Assembly: GCF_015637705.1 (NCBI RefSeq)
Contig: NZ_JADOBE010000005.1
Span: 124,001-188,000 of the forward strand
Reading direction: 5' to 3'
Length of the DNA: 64,000 bases
DNA from: Pseudomonas sp. N040
GTDB taxonomy: Bacteria; Pseudomonadota; Gammaproteobacteria; Pseudomonadales; Pseudomonadaceae
Every line of letters starts with the position of its first letter. The first letter of the stretch is position 1. Positions 16,792 to 24,734 of this stretch are shown one piece after another. Both the position numbers and the translations under genes were made by a program. Under the pieces are notes generated by a model that had not been told where the DNA came from, searched no databases, and saw only the letters and a program-made list of their open reading frames with translations.

Positions 16792-17607
16792 TCAGTCCGC
16801 CACTTCTCGTGCGGGGTGATCAGACCGGGGCGGCCAGCCGAATACAGCCAGCGCATTCTGCGAACTGGCCCGGGCCAGCTCTTCGCTGTCGATATTCTTC
16901 AGCAGCGCCAGCGCGGCGCAGATGTCCGCCAGGTATTCCGGGCTGTTGCGTTGCTGCGGGTGCATGGCCGGGGCCATGTCCGGCGCATCGGTTTCCAGTA
17001 CGATGGCGTCCAGCGGCAATTGTGCGACCACCTTGCGCAAGCGGTTGGCCTGCGGCCAGGTGGGGGCGCCGCCGAGGCCGAGCTTGAAGCCCAGCTTGAT
17101 GTACTCCCGCGCCTCTTCGAGACTGCCGGCGAAGGCGTGGACGATGCCGCCACGCTTGAGCTTGTAGCGCTTGAGGGTGGCAATGGTTGCCGCGTGGGCG
17201 CGGCGCACATGCAGCAGGACTGGCAGGTCGAATTCCGCGGCCAGGCCGAGCTGCGCCTCGAACAGGCTTTGCTGGTCAGCCGACGACAGTTCCGGCAGAA
17301 AGTAATCCAGCCCGATTTCGCCCACGGCGCACAGCTTGGGATGGCCGACCAGGCGTTGCAGCCAGTCGCGCAGCTCGCGCAGATGCTCGGCGCGATGTTG
17401 CTGCAGGTAGATCGGATGCAGGCCGAAGGCGGCATACAGCCCTTCATCCGTCAGCGCCAGCTCCCAGAGGCGCTGCCAGTTGGCCTGATAGACCCCGAGC
17501 AGGACGATTTCCCGCACCCCGACCGCCCGGCTGCGCGCCAGGACTTCACTGCGATCGGCATCGAAGTCGGGGAAGTCGAGGTGGGTGTGGGTGTCGATCA
17601 GGTGCAT
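16792..17607 (-). CDS. TatD family metal-dependent deoxyribonuclease
   Basis: 271 residues, TIM-barrel hydrolase. Metal ligands are visible: HTHLDF near the N-terminus, AVGEIGLDY (bridging Glu), LLHVRRAH, GIVHAFAGS, and LETDAPDMAP near the C-terminus. TatD proteins act as 3'-5' DNases or D-aminoacyl hydrolases in different reports. The open frame extends much further upstream, but the family start is ATG 17607 (MHLIDTHTH). The longer version would run into the divergent DUF559 gene. Confidence 0.92.
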   Translation of the reverse strand: MHLIDTHTHLDFPDFDADRSEVLARSRAVGVREIVLLGVYQANWQRLWELALTDEGLYAAFGLHPIYLQQHRAEHLRELRDWLQRLVGHPKLCAVGEIGLDYFLPELSSADQQSLFEAQLGLAAEFDLPVLLHVRRAHAATIATLKRYKLKRGGIVHAFAGSLEEAREYIKLGFKLGLGGAPTWPQANRLRKVVAQLPLDAIVLETDAPDMAPAMHPQQRNSPEYLADICAALALLKNIDSEELARASSQNALAVFGWPPRSDHPAREVAD

Positions 17608-17667
17608 GGGTTGGGCTGGCTTTGAGGTTGAGGTATGGCCTTGGAAGGCCTGGAAAGAGGTTAACTC

Positions 17668-18138
17668 ATGGATGAGCGGAAGCGGGAGCGCGCACGCCGG
17701 TTGCGTAGTCGGCAAACCGATGCGGAAAGGTGGTTGTGGCGGCAGTTGCGTGGTCATCGCTGCATGGAATTGAAATTCAAACGGCAGGTGCCGATGGGCG
17801 CCTATATCGTCGATTTTGTCTGTCATGCCCGCGGGCTGATCATTGAGCTGGATGGCGGGCAGCATGCGGATTGCGCTGAATATGATGACAGTCGAACGCG
17901 CAGGCTGAATGCGCAGGGCTATCAGGTGCTGCGATTCTGGAATGACGATGTGTTGCAGCAGGGGGAGGCTGTGCTGGAGTCCATTCGCTTGTGGCTGGAG
18001 CAAGAGCTGCCCTTTCCCCCAGCCCCTCTCCCGCCTGCGGGAGAGGGGCTGGGGAGAGGGGCTTTAGCGCTCAATGATGCTCGCGGGTGGCGCGGAACTT
18101 CACATCCGGCCAGCGTTCTTCCATCAGCGCCAGGTTGA
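17668..18138 (+). CDS. DUF559 / Vsr-like endonuclease-fold protein with repeat-encoded C-terminus
   Basis: 156 residues. Residues 1-112 form a complete DUF559 domain: a basic N-terminus ([25 protein letters not shown]), then [31 protein letters not shown] with Asp49, Glu60, Asp62 and His66 placed like a PD-(D/E)XK or Vsr active site, then LRFWNDDVL. From about residue 117 the protein is encoded by a perfect inverted repeat (18017-18054), giving the Pro/Gly-rich [15 protein letters not shown], and the final 23 codons run antisense into prfC (68-base overlap). AAAGAGG precedes ATG 17668 by 7 bases. Role unknown; nuclease activity is inferred from fold. Confidence 0.8.
   Translation: MDERKRERARRLRSRQTDAERWLWRQLRGHRCMELKFKRQVPMGAYIVDFVCHARGLIIELDGGQHADCAEYDDSRTRRLNAQGYQVLRFWNDDVLQQGEAVLESIRLWLEQELPFPPAPLPPAGEGLGRGALALNDARGWRGTSHPASVLPSAPG
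18017..18054. repeat. perfect 18-bp inverted repeat (mobile palindromic repeat type)
   Basis: CCCCAGCCCCTCTCCCGC pairs over all 18 positions with GCGGGAGAGGGGCTGGGG around a CT centre, and GAGAGGGG is repeated once more to its right. It lies inside the DUF559 reading frame and 17 bases beyond the prfC stop, so it may also act as the prfC transcript hairpin. Repeats of this CCCTCTCCC type are common between genes in many proteobacteria. Confidence 0.85.
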
Positions 18139-19654
18139 CCCGGGTCGGGGCCAGGTAGGTGAGGTGGCCGCCGCCGTCGATGGCGAGGTTCTCCACCGCC
18201 TTGGCCTTGAAGTCTTCGAGCTTCTTCTTGTCGCTGCAGTCGATCCAGCGTGCCGACCACACGGTGATCGGCTCGTAGGCGCACTCGACCTTGTATTCTT
18301 CTTTCAGGCGGCTGGCGACCACGTCGAACTGCAGCACACCGACCGCGCCGAGGATGATGTCGTTGCTGCGCTCGGGGAAGAACACCTGGGTCGCGCCTTC
18401 CTCGGCCAGCTGTTGCAGGCCCTGGCGCAATTGCTTGGATTTCAGCGGGTCTTTCAGGCGCACGCGGCGGAACAGTTCCGGGGCGAAGTGCGGGATGCCG
18501 GTGAAGCCCAGCGTCTCGCCCTCGGTGAAGGTGTCGCCGATCTGGATGGTGCCGTGGTTGTGCAGGCCGATGATGTCGCCGGCGTAGGCCTCTTCCAGCA
18601 TCTCGCGCTCGCTGGAGAAGAAGGTCAGCGCATCGCCGATGCGCACGTCCTTGCCCAGGCGCACATGGCGCATCTTCATGCCTTTCTCGTACTTGCCCGA
18701 GCAGATGCGCATAAAGGCGATGCGGTCGCGGTGCTTGGGATCCATGTTTGCCTGGATCTTGAACACGAAGCCACTGAACTTTTCCTCGGTCGGTTCGACG
18801 ACCCGCTCGTTGGCAACCCGCGGCAACGGCCGTGGCGCCCAGTCGACGATGGCGTCGAGCACGTGGTCGACGCCGAAGTTGCCCAGTGCGGTGCCGAAGA
18901 ACACCGGGGTCATCTGGCCCTGGTAGAAAGCTTGCTGGTCGAAGCTGTGGCAGGCGCCCTGCACCAGCTCCAGCTGCTCGAGGAAGCGCTCGTATTCGTC
19001 GCCCAGGTGGGCGCGCGCTTCGTCGGAGTCCAGATGCTGGATGATCTTGACCTCGGTGCGCTCGTGGCCGTGGCCCGGGGTGTAGACGATGATGTAGTCG
19101 CCGGCCAGGTGGTAGACGCCCTTGAAGTCCTTGTAGCAGCCGATCGGCCAAGTGATCGGTGCCGCCTTGATTTTCAGCACCGCCTCGATCTCGTCGAGCA
19201 GTTCGATCGGGTCGCGGATATCGCGGTCGAGCTTGTTGATAAAGCTGACGATCGGCGTATCGCGCAGGCGGCAGACTTCCATCAGCGCAATGGTGCGCGG
19301 CTCGACGCCCTTGCCGCCGTCGAGCACCATCAGCGCGCTGTCCACCGCCGTCAGGGTGCGGTAGGTGTCTTCCGAGAAGTCCTCGTGGCCGGGGGTGTCG
19401 AGCAGATTGATCATCTGCTCGCGGTAGGGGAACTGCATGACCGAGGTGGTGATCGAGATGCCGCGCTGCTTTTCCATCTCCATCCAGTCGGAGGTGGCAT
19501 GCCGGTCGGACTTGCGCGACTTCACGGTGCCGGCCACGGCAATCGCCTTGCCCATCAGCAGGAGCTTTTCGGTGATGGTGGTCTTGCCGGCGTCGGGGTG
19601 GGAAATGATGGCGAAGGTGCGGCGTTTGGCAACTTCGGCGGCCTGCATGCTCAT
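18071..19654 (-). CDS. prfC: peptide chain release factor 3
   Basis: 527 residues, GTPase that removes RF1/RF2 from the ribosome after peptide release. G1 SHPDAGKTT lies near residues 18-26, effector [20 protein letters not shown] at about 55-74, G3 DTPGHEDF, G4 INKLDRD, then domain II/III sequence to the C-terminus. Length is typical. The first ATG (19654) is used; a second ATG two codons later is possible. A TATAAT -10 lies 40 bases upstream. The 3' end overlaps the DUF559 gene on the other strand. Confidence 0.97.
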   Translation of the reverse strand: MSMQAAEVAKRRTFAIISHPDAGKTTITEKLLLMGKAIAVAGTVKSRKSDRHATSDWMEMEKQRGISITTSVMQFPYREQMINLLDTPGHEDFSEDTYRTLTAVDSALMVLDGGKGVEPRTIALMEVCRLRDTPIVSFINKLDRDIRDPIELLDEIEAVLKIKAAPITWPIGCYKDFKGVYHLAGDYIIVYTPGHGHERTEVKIIQHLDSDEARAHLGDEYERFLEQLELVQGACHSFDQQAFYQGQMTPVFFGTALGNFGVDHVLDAIVDWAPRPLPRVANERVVEPTEEKFSGFVFKIQANMDPKHRDRIAFMRICSGKYEKGMKMRHVRLGKDVRIGDALTFFSSEREMLEEAYAGDIIGLHNHGTIQIGDTFTEGETLGFTGIPHFAPELFRRVRLKDPLKSKQLRQGLQQLAEEGATQVFFPERSNDIILGAVGVLQFDVVASRLKEEYKVECAYEPITVWSARWIDCSDKKKLEDFKAKAVENLAIDGGGHLTYLAPTRVNLALMEERWPDVKFRATREHH

Positions 19655-19692
19655 GGGCGGAAAACCTGGTCTGGAATGGCAAAATGGCGGCG

Positions 19693-19720
19693 ATTATAGC
19701 GGTAAATCGGGCGCTGCAGG
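19693..19720 (-). promoter_or_regulatory. probable sigma-70 promoter of prfC
   Basis: On the minus strand TATAAT (19698-19693) is preceded by 16 bases and CCTGCA (19720-19715). The -10 is perfect and the -35 is weak. Confidence 0.42.
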
Positions 19721-19844
19721 CGGATGCGTGCAAGCCTTGATGGCTGCGGCTTGTGCAGTATTCCGTAACGTCTTGTGCGATATGAAAAACAGCCGGTCAG
19801 GCAGGTGACAACCGGTACGCAAAAAGCGGCAATTTTTGATTGAT

Positions 19845-20050
19845 CTCGCGGGAGCATGGTCCTAAAGTTCGCGCCCGAACGTCCATGCTGGAAACGATCC
19901 ATGCGGCTCAAGTACTGCCGACGAGAGACCCGCAGGGTTCTCGGCGACATGCCTTGGGAAGTAGGCGAACCAAAGTGGGGAAACGGATTAGGCGTTCGCG
20001 GCCCGGCAATTGCCGGCCACCCCTCAATCAACATTGTTCTGCCAATGGAG
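19845..20050 (+). other. structured 5' leader region of speC
   Basis: The 404-bp gap 19655-20058 holds the prfC promoter on its left and this leader on its right. Three inverted repeats are visible: GCATGG/CCATGC (19854-19859, 19883-19888) enclosing GTTCG/CGAAC (19867-19871, 19876-19880); CGAGA-ACCC/GGGT-TCTCG (19922-19943) with a GCA loop; and the palindrome CCGGCAATTGCCGG (20003-20016). No T-run follows any of them. The layout suggests post-transcriptional control of ornithine decarboxylase, but no known riboswitch is recognised. Confidence 0.45.
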
Positions 20051-20058
20051 CGTTCCCT

Positions 20059-21222
20059 ATGCCTATCAAGGTCGAAGACTACTACCCGCGCGAAACCTTC
20101 CAGCGAATGAAAGCATTCGCCGACCAGCATGAAACCCCGTTCGTGGTGATCGACACCCAAACCATCAGCCAGGCCTACGATGACCTGCGCGCCGGTTTCG
20201 AGTTCGCCAAGGTGTATTACGCGGTCAAGGCCAATCCGGCGGTGGAAATCATCGATCTGCTCAAGGACAAGGGTTCGAGCTTCGACATCGCCTCGATCTA
20301 CGAGCTGGACAAGGTGATGAGCCGCGGCGTTGGTCCGGAGCGCATCAGCTACGGCAACACCATCAAGAAATCCAAGGACATCCGCTACTTCTACGAGAAG
20401 GGTGTGCGCCTGTATGCCACCGACTCGGAAGCCGACCTGCGCAACATAGCCAAGGCTGCGCCGGGCTCGAAAGTCTATGTACGCATTCTCACCGAAGGCT
20501 CGACCACCGCCGATTGGCCGCTGTCGCGCAAGTTCGGTTGCCAGACCGACATGGCCATGGACCTGCTGATCCTCGCCCGTGACCTCGGCCTGGTGCCTTA
20601 TGGCCTGTCCTTCCACGTCGGTTCGCAGCAGCGCGACATCTCCGTGTGGGATGCGGCGATTGCCAAGGTCAAGGTGATCTTCGAGCGCCTCAAGGAAGAA
20701 GACGGCATCGAACTCAAGCTGATCAACATGGGCGGCGGCTTCCCGGCCAACTACATCACCCGCACCAACAGCCTGGAAACCTACGCCGAGGAAATCATCC
20801 GCTTCCTCAAGGAAGACTTCGGTGATGACCTGCCGGAAATCATCCTCGAGCCGGGTCGCTCGCTGATTGCCAACGCCGGCATCCTGGTCAGCGAAGTGGT
20901 GCTGGTCGCGCGCAAGTCGCGGACCGCCGTGGAGCGCTGGGTGTATGTCGATGTGGGCAAGTTCAGCGGCCTGATCGAGACCATGGACGAGTCGATCAAG
21001 TTTCCGATCTGGACCGAGAAGAAAGGCGAGATGGAAGACGTGGTGATCGCCGGCCCGACCTGCGACAGCGCCGACATCATGTACGAGAACTACAAGTACG
21101 GCCTGCCCCTCAACCTGGCCATCGGTGATCGCCTGTACTGGCTGTCCACCGGCGCCTACACCACCAGCTACAGTGCGGTGGAGTTCAATGGCTTCCCGCC
21201 GCTGAAGTCCTACTACTTGTAA
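20059..21222 (+). CDS. speC: ornithine decarboxylase (alanine-racemase fold)
   Basis: 387 residues, PLP enzyme making putrescine from ornithine in the cytoplasm. It belongs to the eukaryotic-like group IV decarboxylases. YYAVKANP near residue 55 carries the PLP lysine, FHVGSQQ, NMGGGFPA and EPGRSLIA bind the cofactor phosphate, and GPTCDSADIMYE carries the active-site cysteine. The length equals that of P. aeruginosa SpeC. The frame is open upstream to 19840, but ATG 20059 has TGGAG 8 bases upstream and matches the family start MPIKVEDYY. A lysine/ornithine dual activity cannot be excluded. Confidence 0.95.
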   Translation: MPIKVEDYYPRETFQRMKAFADQHETPFVVIDTQTISQAYDDLRAGFEFAKVYYAVKANPAVEIIDLLKDKGSSFDIASIYELDKVMSRGVGPERISYGNTIKKSKDIRYFYEKGVRLYATDSEADLRNIAKAAPGSKVYVRILTEGSTTADWPLSRKFGCQTDMAMDLLILARDLGLVPYGLSFHVGSQQRDISVWDAAIAKVKVIFERLKEEDGIELKLINMGGGFPANYITRTNSLETYAEEIIRFLKEDFGDDLPEIILEPGRSLIANAGILVSEVVLVARKSRTAVERWVYVDVGKFSGLIETMDESIKFPIWTEKKGEMEDVVIAGPTCDSADIMYENYKYGLPLNLAIGDRLYWLSTGAYTTSYSAVEFNGFPPLKSYYL

Positions 21223-21234
21223 AGCGGGTGTCGT

Positions 21235-21335
21235 GTAGGTTGGATTGAGTCGCGTAGCGACGTAGCCCAACGGCAGTGATCGCACGGGGATGTCGTGCCG
21301 CCATGTTGGGTTTCGCTACGCTCAACCCAACCTGC
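21235..21335. repeat. dispersed intergenic inverted repeat, copy A
   Basis: GTAGGTTGGATTGAG at the left and CTCAACCCAACCTGC at the right are complementary arms about 100 bases apart. Each is joined to an inner arm (GTAGCCCAAC and GTTGGGTTTCGCTACG), so the whole can fold into paired hairpins. It is related to copies at 26598, 28616 and 57720. Confidence 0.75.
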
Positions 21336-21352
21336 GAAGTTCCGTGCAACCA

Positions 21353-21388
21353 ACAAGGCCCGCTTTTATTGCGGGCCTTGTGCTTTTT
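21353..21388 (+). terminator. Rho-independent terminator of speC
   Basis: ACAAGGCCCGC and GCGGGCCTTGT form a perfect 11-bp stem around a 7-base loop, followed by GCTTTTT. It lies 131 bases after the speC stop, behind repeat copy A. Confidence 0.88.
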
Positions 21389-21436
21389 GCCCGTAGTGCT
21401 GGTCTATCGTGCTTAGGCGATCAAGGAGGGATTTGA

Positions 21437-22180
21437 ATGCCACGAATACAGCTCAATTGCGACATGGGCGAAAGCTTCGGCGCCTGGCAAATGGGCGACG
21501 ATGTGCACGCCATGCCGTTGATCGACCAGGCCAACCTGGCCTGCGGCTTCCATGCCGGCGATCCGCTGACCATGCAACGCAGCGTGGCGCTGGCGGTGCA
21601 GCACGGGGTGAGCATCGGCGCGCATCCGGCCTATCCGGACCTGGCCGGTTTCGGCCGGCGCCACCTGGCCTGCTCGGCGGCGGAAGTCGAAGCCCTGGTG
21701 CTCTATCAGCTGGGCGCGCTGGAGGCCTTTTGCCGTGCTGCCGGGACGCGTGTCGACTATGTCAAACCCCACGGCGCGCTGTACCACGACCTGCAACGCA
21801 GTGATGAACTGCTGGCGGCGGTGCTGCGGGCGTGCGCCTGCGTGCGGCCGGACTTGCCGCTGATGCTGCAGGCGCTGCCGGATAACCGGCGTGAGCAGCG
21901 ACTGGCTGCTGTCGCGGGCGTGCCGCTGCTGTTCGAAGCCTTCGCCGACCGCGCCTATCTGGCCGACGGTCGGCTGGCGCCGCGCGAGCAGGCGGGTGCG
22001 CTGCATCAGGATGCCGAGCGGATCCTGGCCCAAGCCTGCGCCATCGCCCATGCCGCGGCCTTTGCCGCTATCGACGGCCAGCCGCTGCGGCTGCAGGCCG
22101 ACAGCCTGTGCGTGCACGGCGACAATCCACACGCGCTGGCGGTGCTGCGGCGGTTGCGGGCGCTGCTGGACAGCCTGTGA
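21437..22180 (+). CDS. pxpA: 5-oxoprolinase subunit A (LamB/YcsF family)
   Basis: 247 residues. With PxpB and PxpC it forms the bacterial ATP-dependent 5-oxoprolinase that turns pyroglutamate into glutamate. Family marks are [12 protein letters not shown] at the N-terminus, [40 protein letters not shown] and [24 protein letters not shown] precedes the ATG. The last bases overlap the pxpB start (GTGA). Confidence 0.95.
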   Translation: MPRIQLNCDMGESFGAWQMGDDVHAMPLIDQANLACGFHAGDPLTMQRSVALAVQHGVSIGAHPAYPDLAGFGRRHLACSAAEVEALVLYQLGALEAFCRAAGTRVDYVKPHGALYHDLQRSDELLAAVLRACACVRPDLPLMLQALPDNRREQRLAAVAGVPLLFEAFADRAYLADGRLAPREQAGALHQDAERILAQACAIAHAAAFAAIDGQPLRLQADSLCVHGDNPHALAVLRRLRALLDSL

Positions 22181-22854
22181 TCCGTATCGAGCCGGCCGGC
22201 GCCGAAGCCTTGCTGCTGGTGCTGGCAGAACAGCCGGATGCCGCGCTGCCGCTGCGGATCAACGCACTGGCGGCGCGCATCCGGGCGCAGCTGGGGCCGG
22301 CGCTGGTCGACCTGGTGCCGGCCTGGACCAGCCTGCTGTTGCATTACGACCTGCTGCAGATCAGCCAAACGCAGCTGCTCGAACAGCTCCAGCCGCTGCT
22401 CGAAACCTGGCTGGGCGAGACGCCCAGCACCGAACCCGGCCCGCTGCTGGAATTGCCGGTGTGGTATGCCGGGGAGGATCTACCCCTGGTGGCGCAGCAG
22501 TGCGGCCTGAGCGTGGACGCCGTGATCAGCCTGCACAGTGCCGTCGAGTACCGGGTGGGTGCCATCGGCTTTGCTCCGGGCTTTGCCTACCTGGGCGAAC
22601 TGGATGCACGCCTGGCCATGCCGCGCCGGAGCACCCCGCGGTTGCGCGTGCCCGCCGGCAGCCTGGCGATCGCCGAGCGGCAGACGGCAATCTACCCGCA
22701 GGCATCGCCCGGTGGCTGGCATCTGCTCGGCTTGTGCCCGTGGCGCCTGTTCGACCTGCAGGCCAGCCCGGCCTGCCGGCTGGCGATTGGCGACCGGGTG
22801 CGTTTCGTCCCGGTCGATCACGCCACCTATCTGACCGAGGGCGGCCAGCCGTGA
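22177..22854 (+). CDS. pxpB: 5-oxoprolinase subunit B (KipI family)
   Basis: 225 residues, starting at GTG 22177 within the GTGA that also ends pxpA. The family pattern is clear: [81 protein letters not shown]. It is the ATPase-side partner of PxpC. The frame is open upstream inside pxpA, but that part is unrelated to the family. Confidence 0.95.
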   Translation: MIRIEPAGAEALLLVLAEQPDAALPLRINALAARIRAQLGPALVDLVPAWTSLLLHYDLLQISQTQLLEQLQPLLETWLGETPSTEPGPLLELPVWYAGEDLPLVAQQCGLSVDAVISLHSAVEYRVGAIGFAPGFAYLGELDARLAMPRRSTPRLRVPAGSLAIAERQTAIYPQASPGGWHLLGLCPWRLFDLQASPACRLAIGDRVRFVPVDHATYLTEGGQP

Positions 22855-23789
22855 GCGGTTTTCTGGTACTGCGGCCGGGGCCGCAGAGCCTGTTGCAGGA
22901 TGCCGGGCGGGCGCGCTGGCAGCATCTGGGGGTCTCGCCCTGCGGTCCGGCGGACCTGCACGCGGCGGCCTGGGCCAATCACCTGCTGGGCAACCCCTGG
23001 GGCAGCCCGTTGCTGGAGGTGGCGCTGGGCGGCTTGAGCCTGGAGTGCCAGGCTGACGGCTGGGTTGCCGTGACGGGGGCCGACCTGCCAATCAGCCTCG
23101 ACGGCCAGGCGCAGCTGAACTGGTCGCGCTTTGCCGTGCATGCCGGCCAGCACCTGCAGCTGGGGTCGGCGCGCAGTGGCCAGCGCGGCTATCTGGCCGT
23201 GACTGGTGGCTTTGCCGCCCCGGCGCAGCTTGGCAGTGTGGCCACCCAGCAACGCGAAGGCCTTGGTGGTTTGCACGCTGACGGCCGTGCCCTGCAAGCC
23301 GGGGATCGGCTGGTCTTTGCATCGCGCGCACTGCCGGCAGCCGCCAGCGTGCCGGCCCGCTACCAGCCGGACTACCGCCTGGCGCCGACCCTGAGGGTGA
23401 TCCTCGGTGGCGATGCCGCGCTGTTTGCCGAGGCGCAGCTGCAGGGTTTCTTTGCCCACGGTTGGCGCCTCAGCCCGCACTCGGACCGCATGGGTGCCCG
23501 TCTGTATGGTGCCGCCCTGACGCTGCCCGGCTTGCCGCAAGCGCGCCAGTGGTCACAGGGGGTCAGCAACGGGGCGATCCAGCTGCCGGCGGATGGCCAG
23601 CCGATCATCCTGCTGGCCGATCGCCAGAGCATGGGCGGCTACCCGCTGCTGGGCTGGCTGCATCCGCTCGACCTTGGCCGGCTGGCGCAGTGTCCGGCCC
23701 ATCATTCGCTGAATTTCGTCCCGGTCAGCCTGGCCGAGGCGCAGGCCGAGCTGTTGCGCTTCTACCGGTTCTTCCGCGGCGCTGCCTGA
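22851..23789 (+). CDS. pxpC: 5-oxoprolinase subunit C (KipA / biotin-dependent carboxyltransferase-like)
   Basis: 312 residues from GTG 22851, again in a GTGA overlap, now with the pxpB stop. Marks are LLQDAGRARWQHLGVSPCGPAD, ANHLLGNPWGSPLLEVALGG, RGYLAVTGGFA, SDRMGARLYG, GAIQLPADGQPIILLADRQSMGGYP. The double stop/start overlap in pxpABC implies strict translational coupling and equal dosage of the three subunits. Confidence 0.95.
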   Translation: MSGFLVLRPGPQSLLQDAGRARWQHLGVSPCGPADLHAAAWANHLLGNPWGSPLLEVALGGLSLECQADGWVAVTGADLPISLDGQAQLNWSRFAVHAGQHLQLGSARSGQRGYLAVTGGFAAPAQLGSVATQQREGLGGLHADGRALQAGDRLVFASRALPAAASVPARYQPDYRLAPTLRVILGGDAALFAEAQLQGFFAHGWRLSPHSDRMGARLYGAALTLPGLPQARQWSQGVSNGAIQLPADGQPIILLADRQSMGGYPLLGWLHPLDLGRLAQCPAHHSLNFVPVSLAEAQAELLRFYRFFRGAA

Positions 23790-23815
23790 CGACAGCCACG
23801 CCGGGTTACACCAGC

Positions 23816-24529
23816 CTATGGCATCAGCACTTCGATCACGCCATCGGCGGTGACCAGTACTTCGCTGCTGCCGGCCTCGATTTCCTGGGGCGGTGCCGCG
23901 TCCGCCATGGCCATGCCTTTCATGGCGCTCATGCGCATCGGCATAGGCGGCTGGAAGCCGGCACTGTTGAGGTTCAGGCTGACCAGGCGGAAGCTTTTGC
24001 CGCCCAGTGCCTGGCTGACCAGTGCGGCGCGCGCGTTGAAGGCCTGGATGGCATCCTTGAGCAGCAGGTCCTCGGTGGCCTGGCGGGTTCCGGCGGCGAT
24101 GCTGAAGCTCATTCCTCCCATCTTCAGCTCACCGACCAGCTCGGCCGCGAGTTGCGCGAGGGCGGCAAAGTTGCTGCTTTCCAGGCGCAGTTCGGCGCGT
24201 TCACGCCAGCCAGTGAGCTGCTGCGTCTTGGCGTCATACAGCGGATAGCTGTGACGACTGCCGAGGCTGACCCGCACGTCCTTGACCGCGCGGGCCTTGC
24301 TCAGTGCGCTGTTCATGGTCTTGCTGGTGAGGCTGGCCAGCTGCTCCGGATCGCGGTCCTGGGCCTCGCTGTAGAGGATCACCTGCATGTCGTCATGGGC
24401 CACCGTGCGGCTGACTTCGGCGCGCAGGGCGACCTGGTTGTACGGGAGGTCGTCGGCGACTGCCGGCAGGCTCAGCAGGACAGCGCTGGCGAACGCCAGG
24501 CAGGCAGCAGCGGAAGTGCAATTGCGCAT
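23816..24529 (-). CDS. SIMPL-domain (DUF541) periplasmic protein
   Basis: 237 residues. The N-terminus MRNCTSAAACLAFASAVLLS plus LPAVADD is a signal peptide with likely cleavage at AVA-DD. The rest is one SIMPL domain with the family's alternating pattern (VSRTVAHDDMQVILYSEAQD; YDAKTQQLTGWRERAELRLE; FSIAAGTRQATEDLLLKDAI). A Met-rich stretch (PPMPMRMSAMKGMAMADAAPP) near the C-terminus could bind metal, which is speculative. Function in the family is poorly defined. AAAGGAAATCCC precedes the ATG. Confidence 0.87.
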   Translation of the reverse strand: MRNCTSAAACLAFASAVLLSLPAVADDLPYNQVALRAEVSRTVAHDDMQVILYSEAQDRDPEQLASLTSKTMNSALSKARAVKDVRVSLGSRHSYPLYDAKTQQLTGWRERAELRLESSNFAALAQLAAELVGELKMGGMSFSIAAGTRQATEDLLLKDAIQAFNARAALVSQALGGKSFRLVSLNLNSAGFQPPMPMRMSAMKGMAMADAAPPQEIEAGSSEVLVTADGVIEVLMP

Positions 24530-24734
24530 GGGATTTCCTTTGCGGGTTGGGAGTCGGTCGTCACGGCAGACAAGGCGATTAAAGCAGACTCGCCAGTCTT
24601 GGCGTGAACGCCGGGCGTCAGCTCTGACTGGCGAACGGCTGCAGGGTTCCGCCAGCGTGTGGCGGGTTGACGCAGCGCAGCAGCCTAGGTTGCCGCTTGG
24701 GTATACTCGCCGGGCTGGTTTTCCTGGAGCGCTC

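Noticed and set aside
18017..18061. CRISPR-like or tandem repeat
   Set aside because: It is a single inverted repeat with one extra partial arm, not a series of spaced direct repeats. No cas gene is present.
18074..19699. A 541-codon open frame on the plus strand opposite prfC
   Set aside because: Antisense shadow of release factor 3, which has all its GTPase motifs on the minus strand.
19651..21285. A 544-codon open frame on the minus strand opposite speC
   Set aside because: Antisense of the PLP decarboxylase, with shadow composition and no motif.
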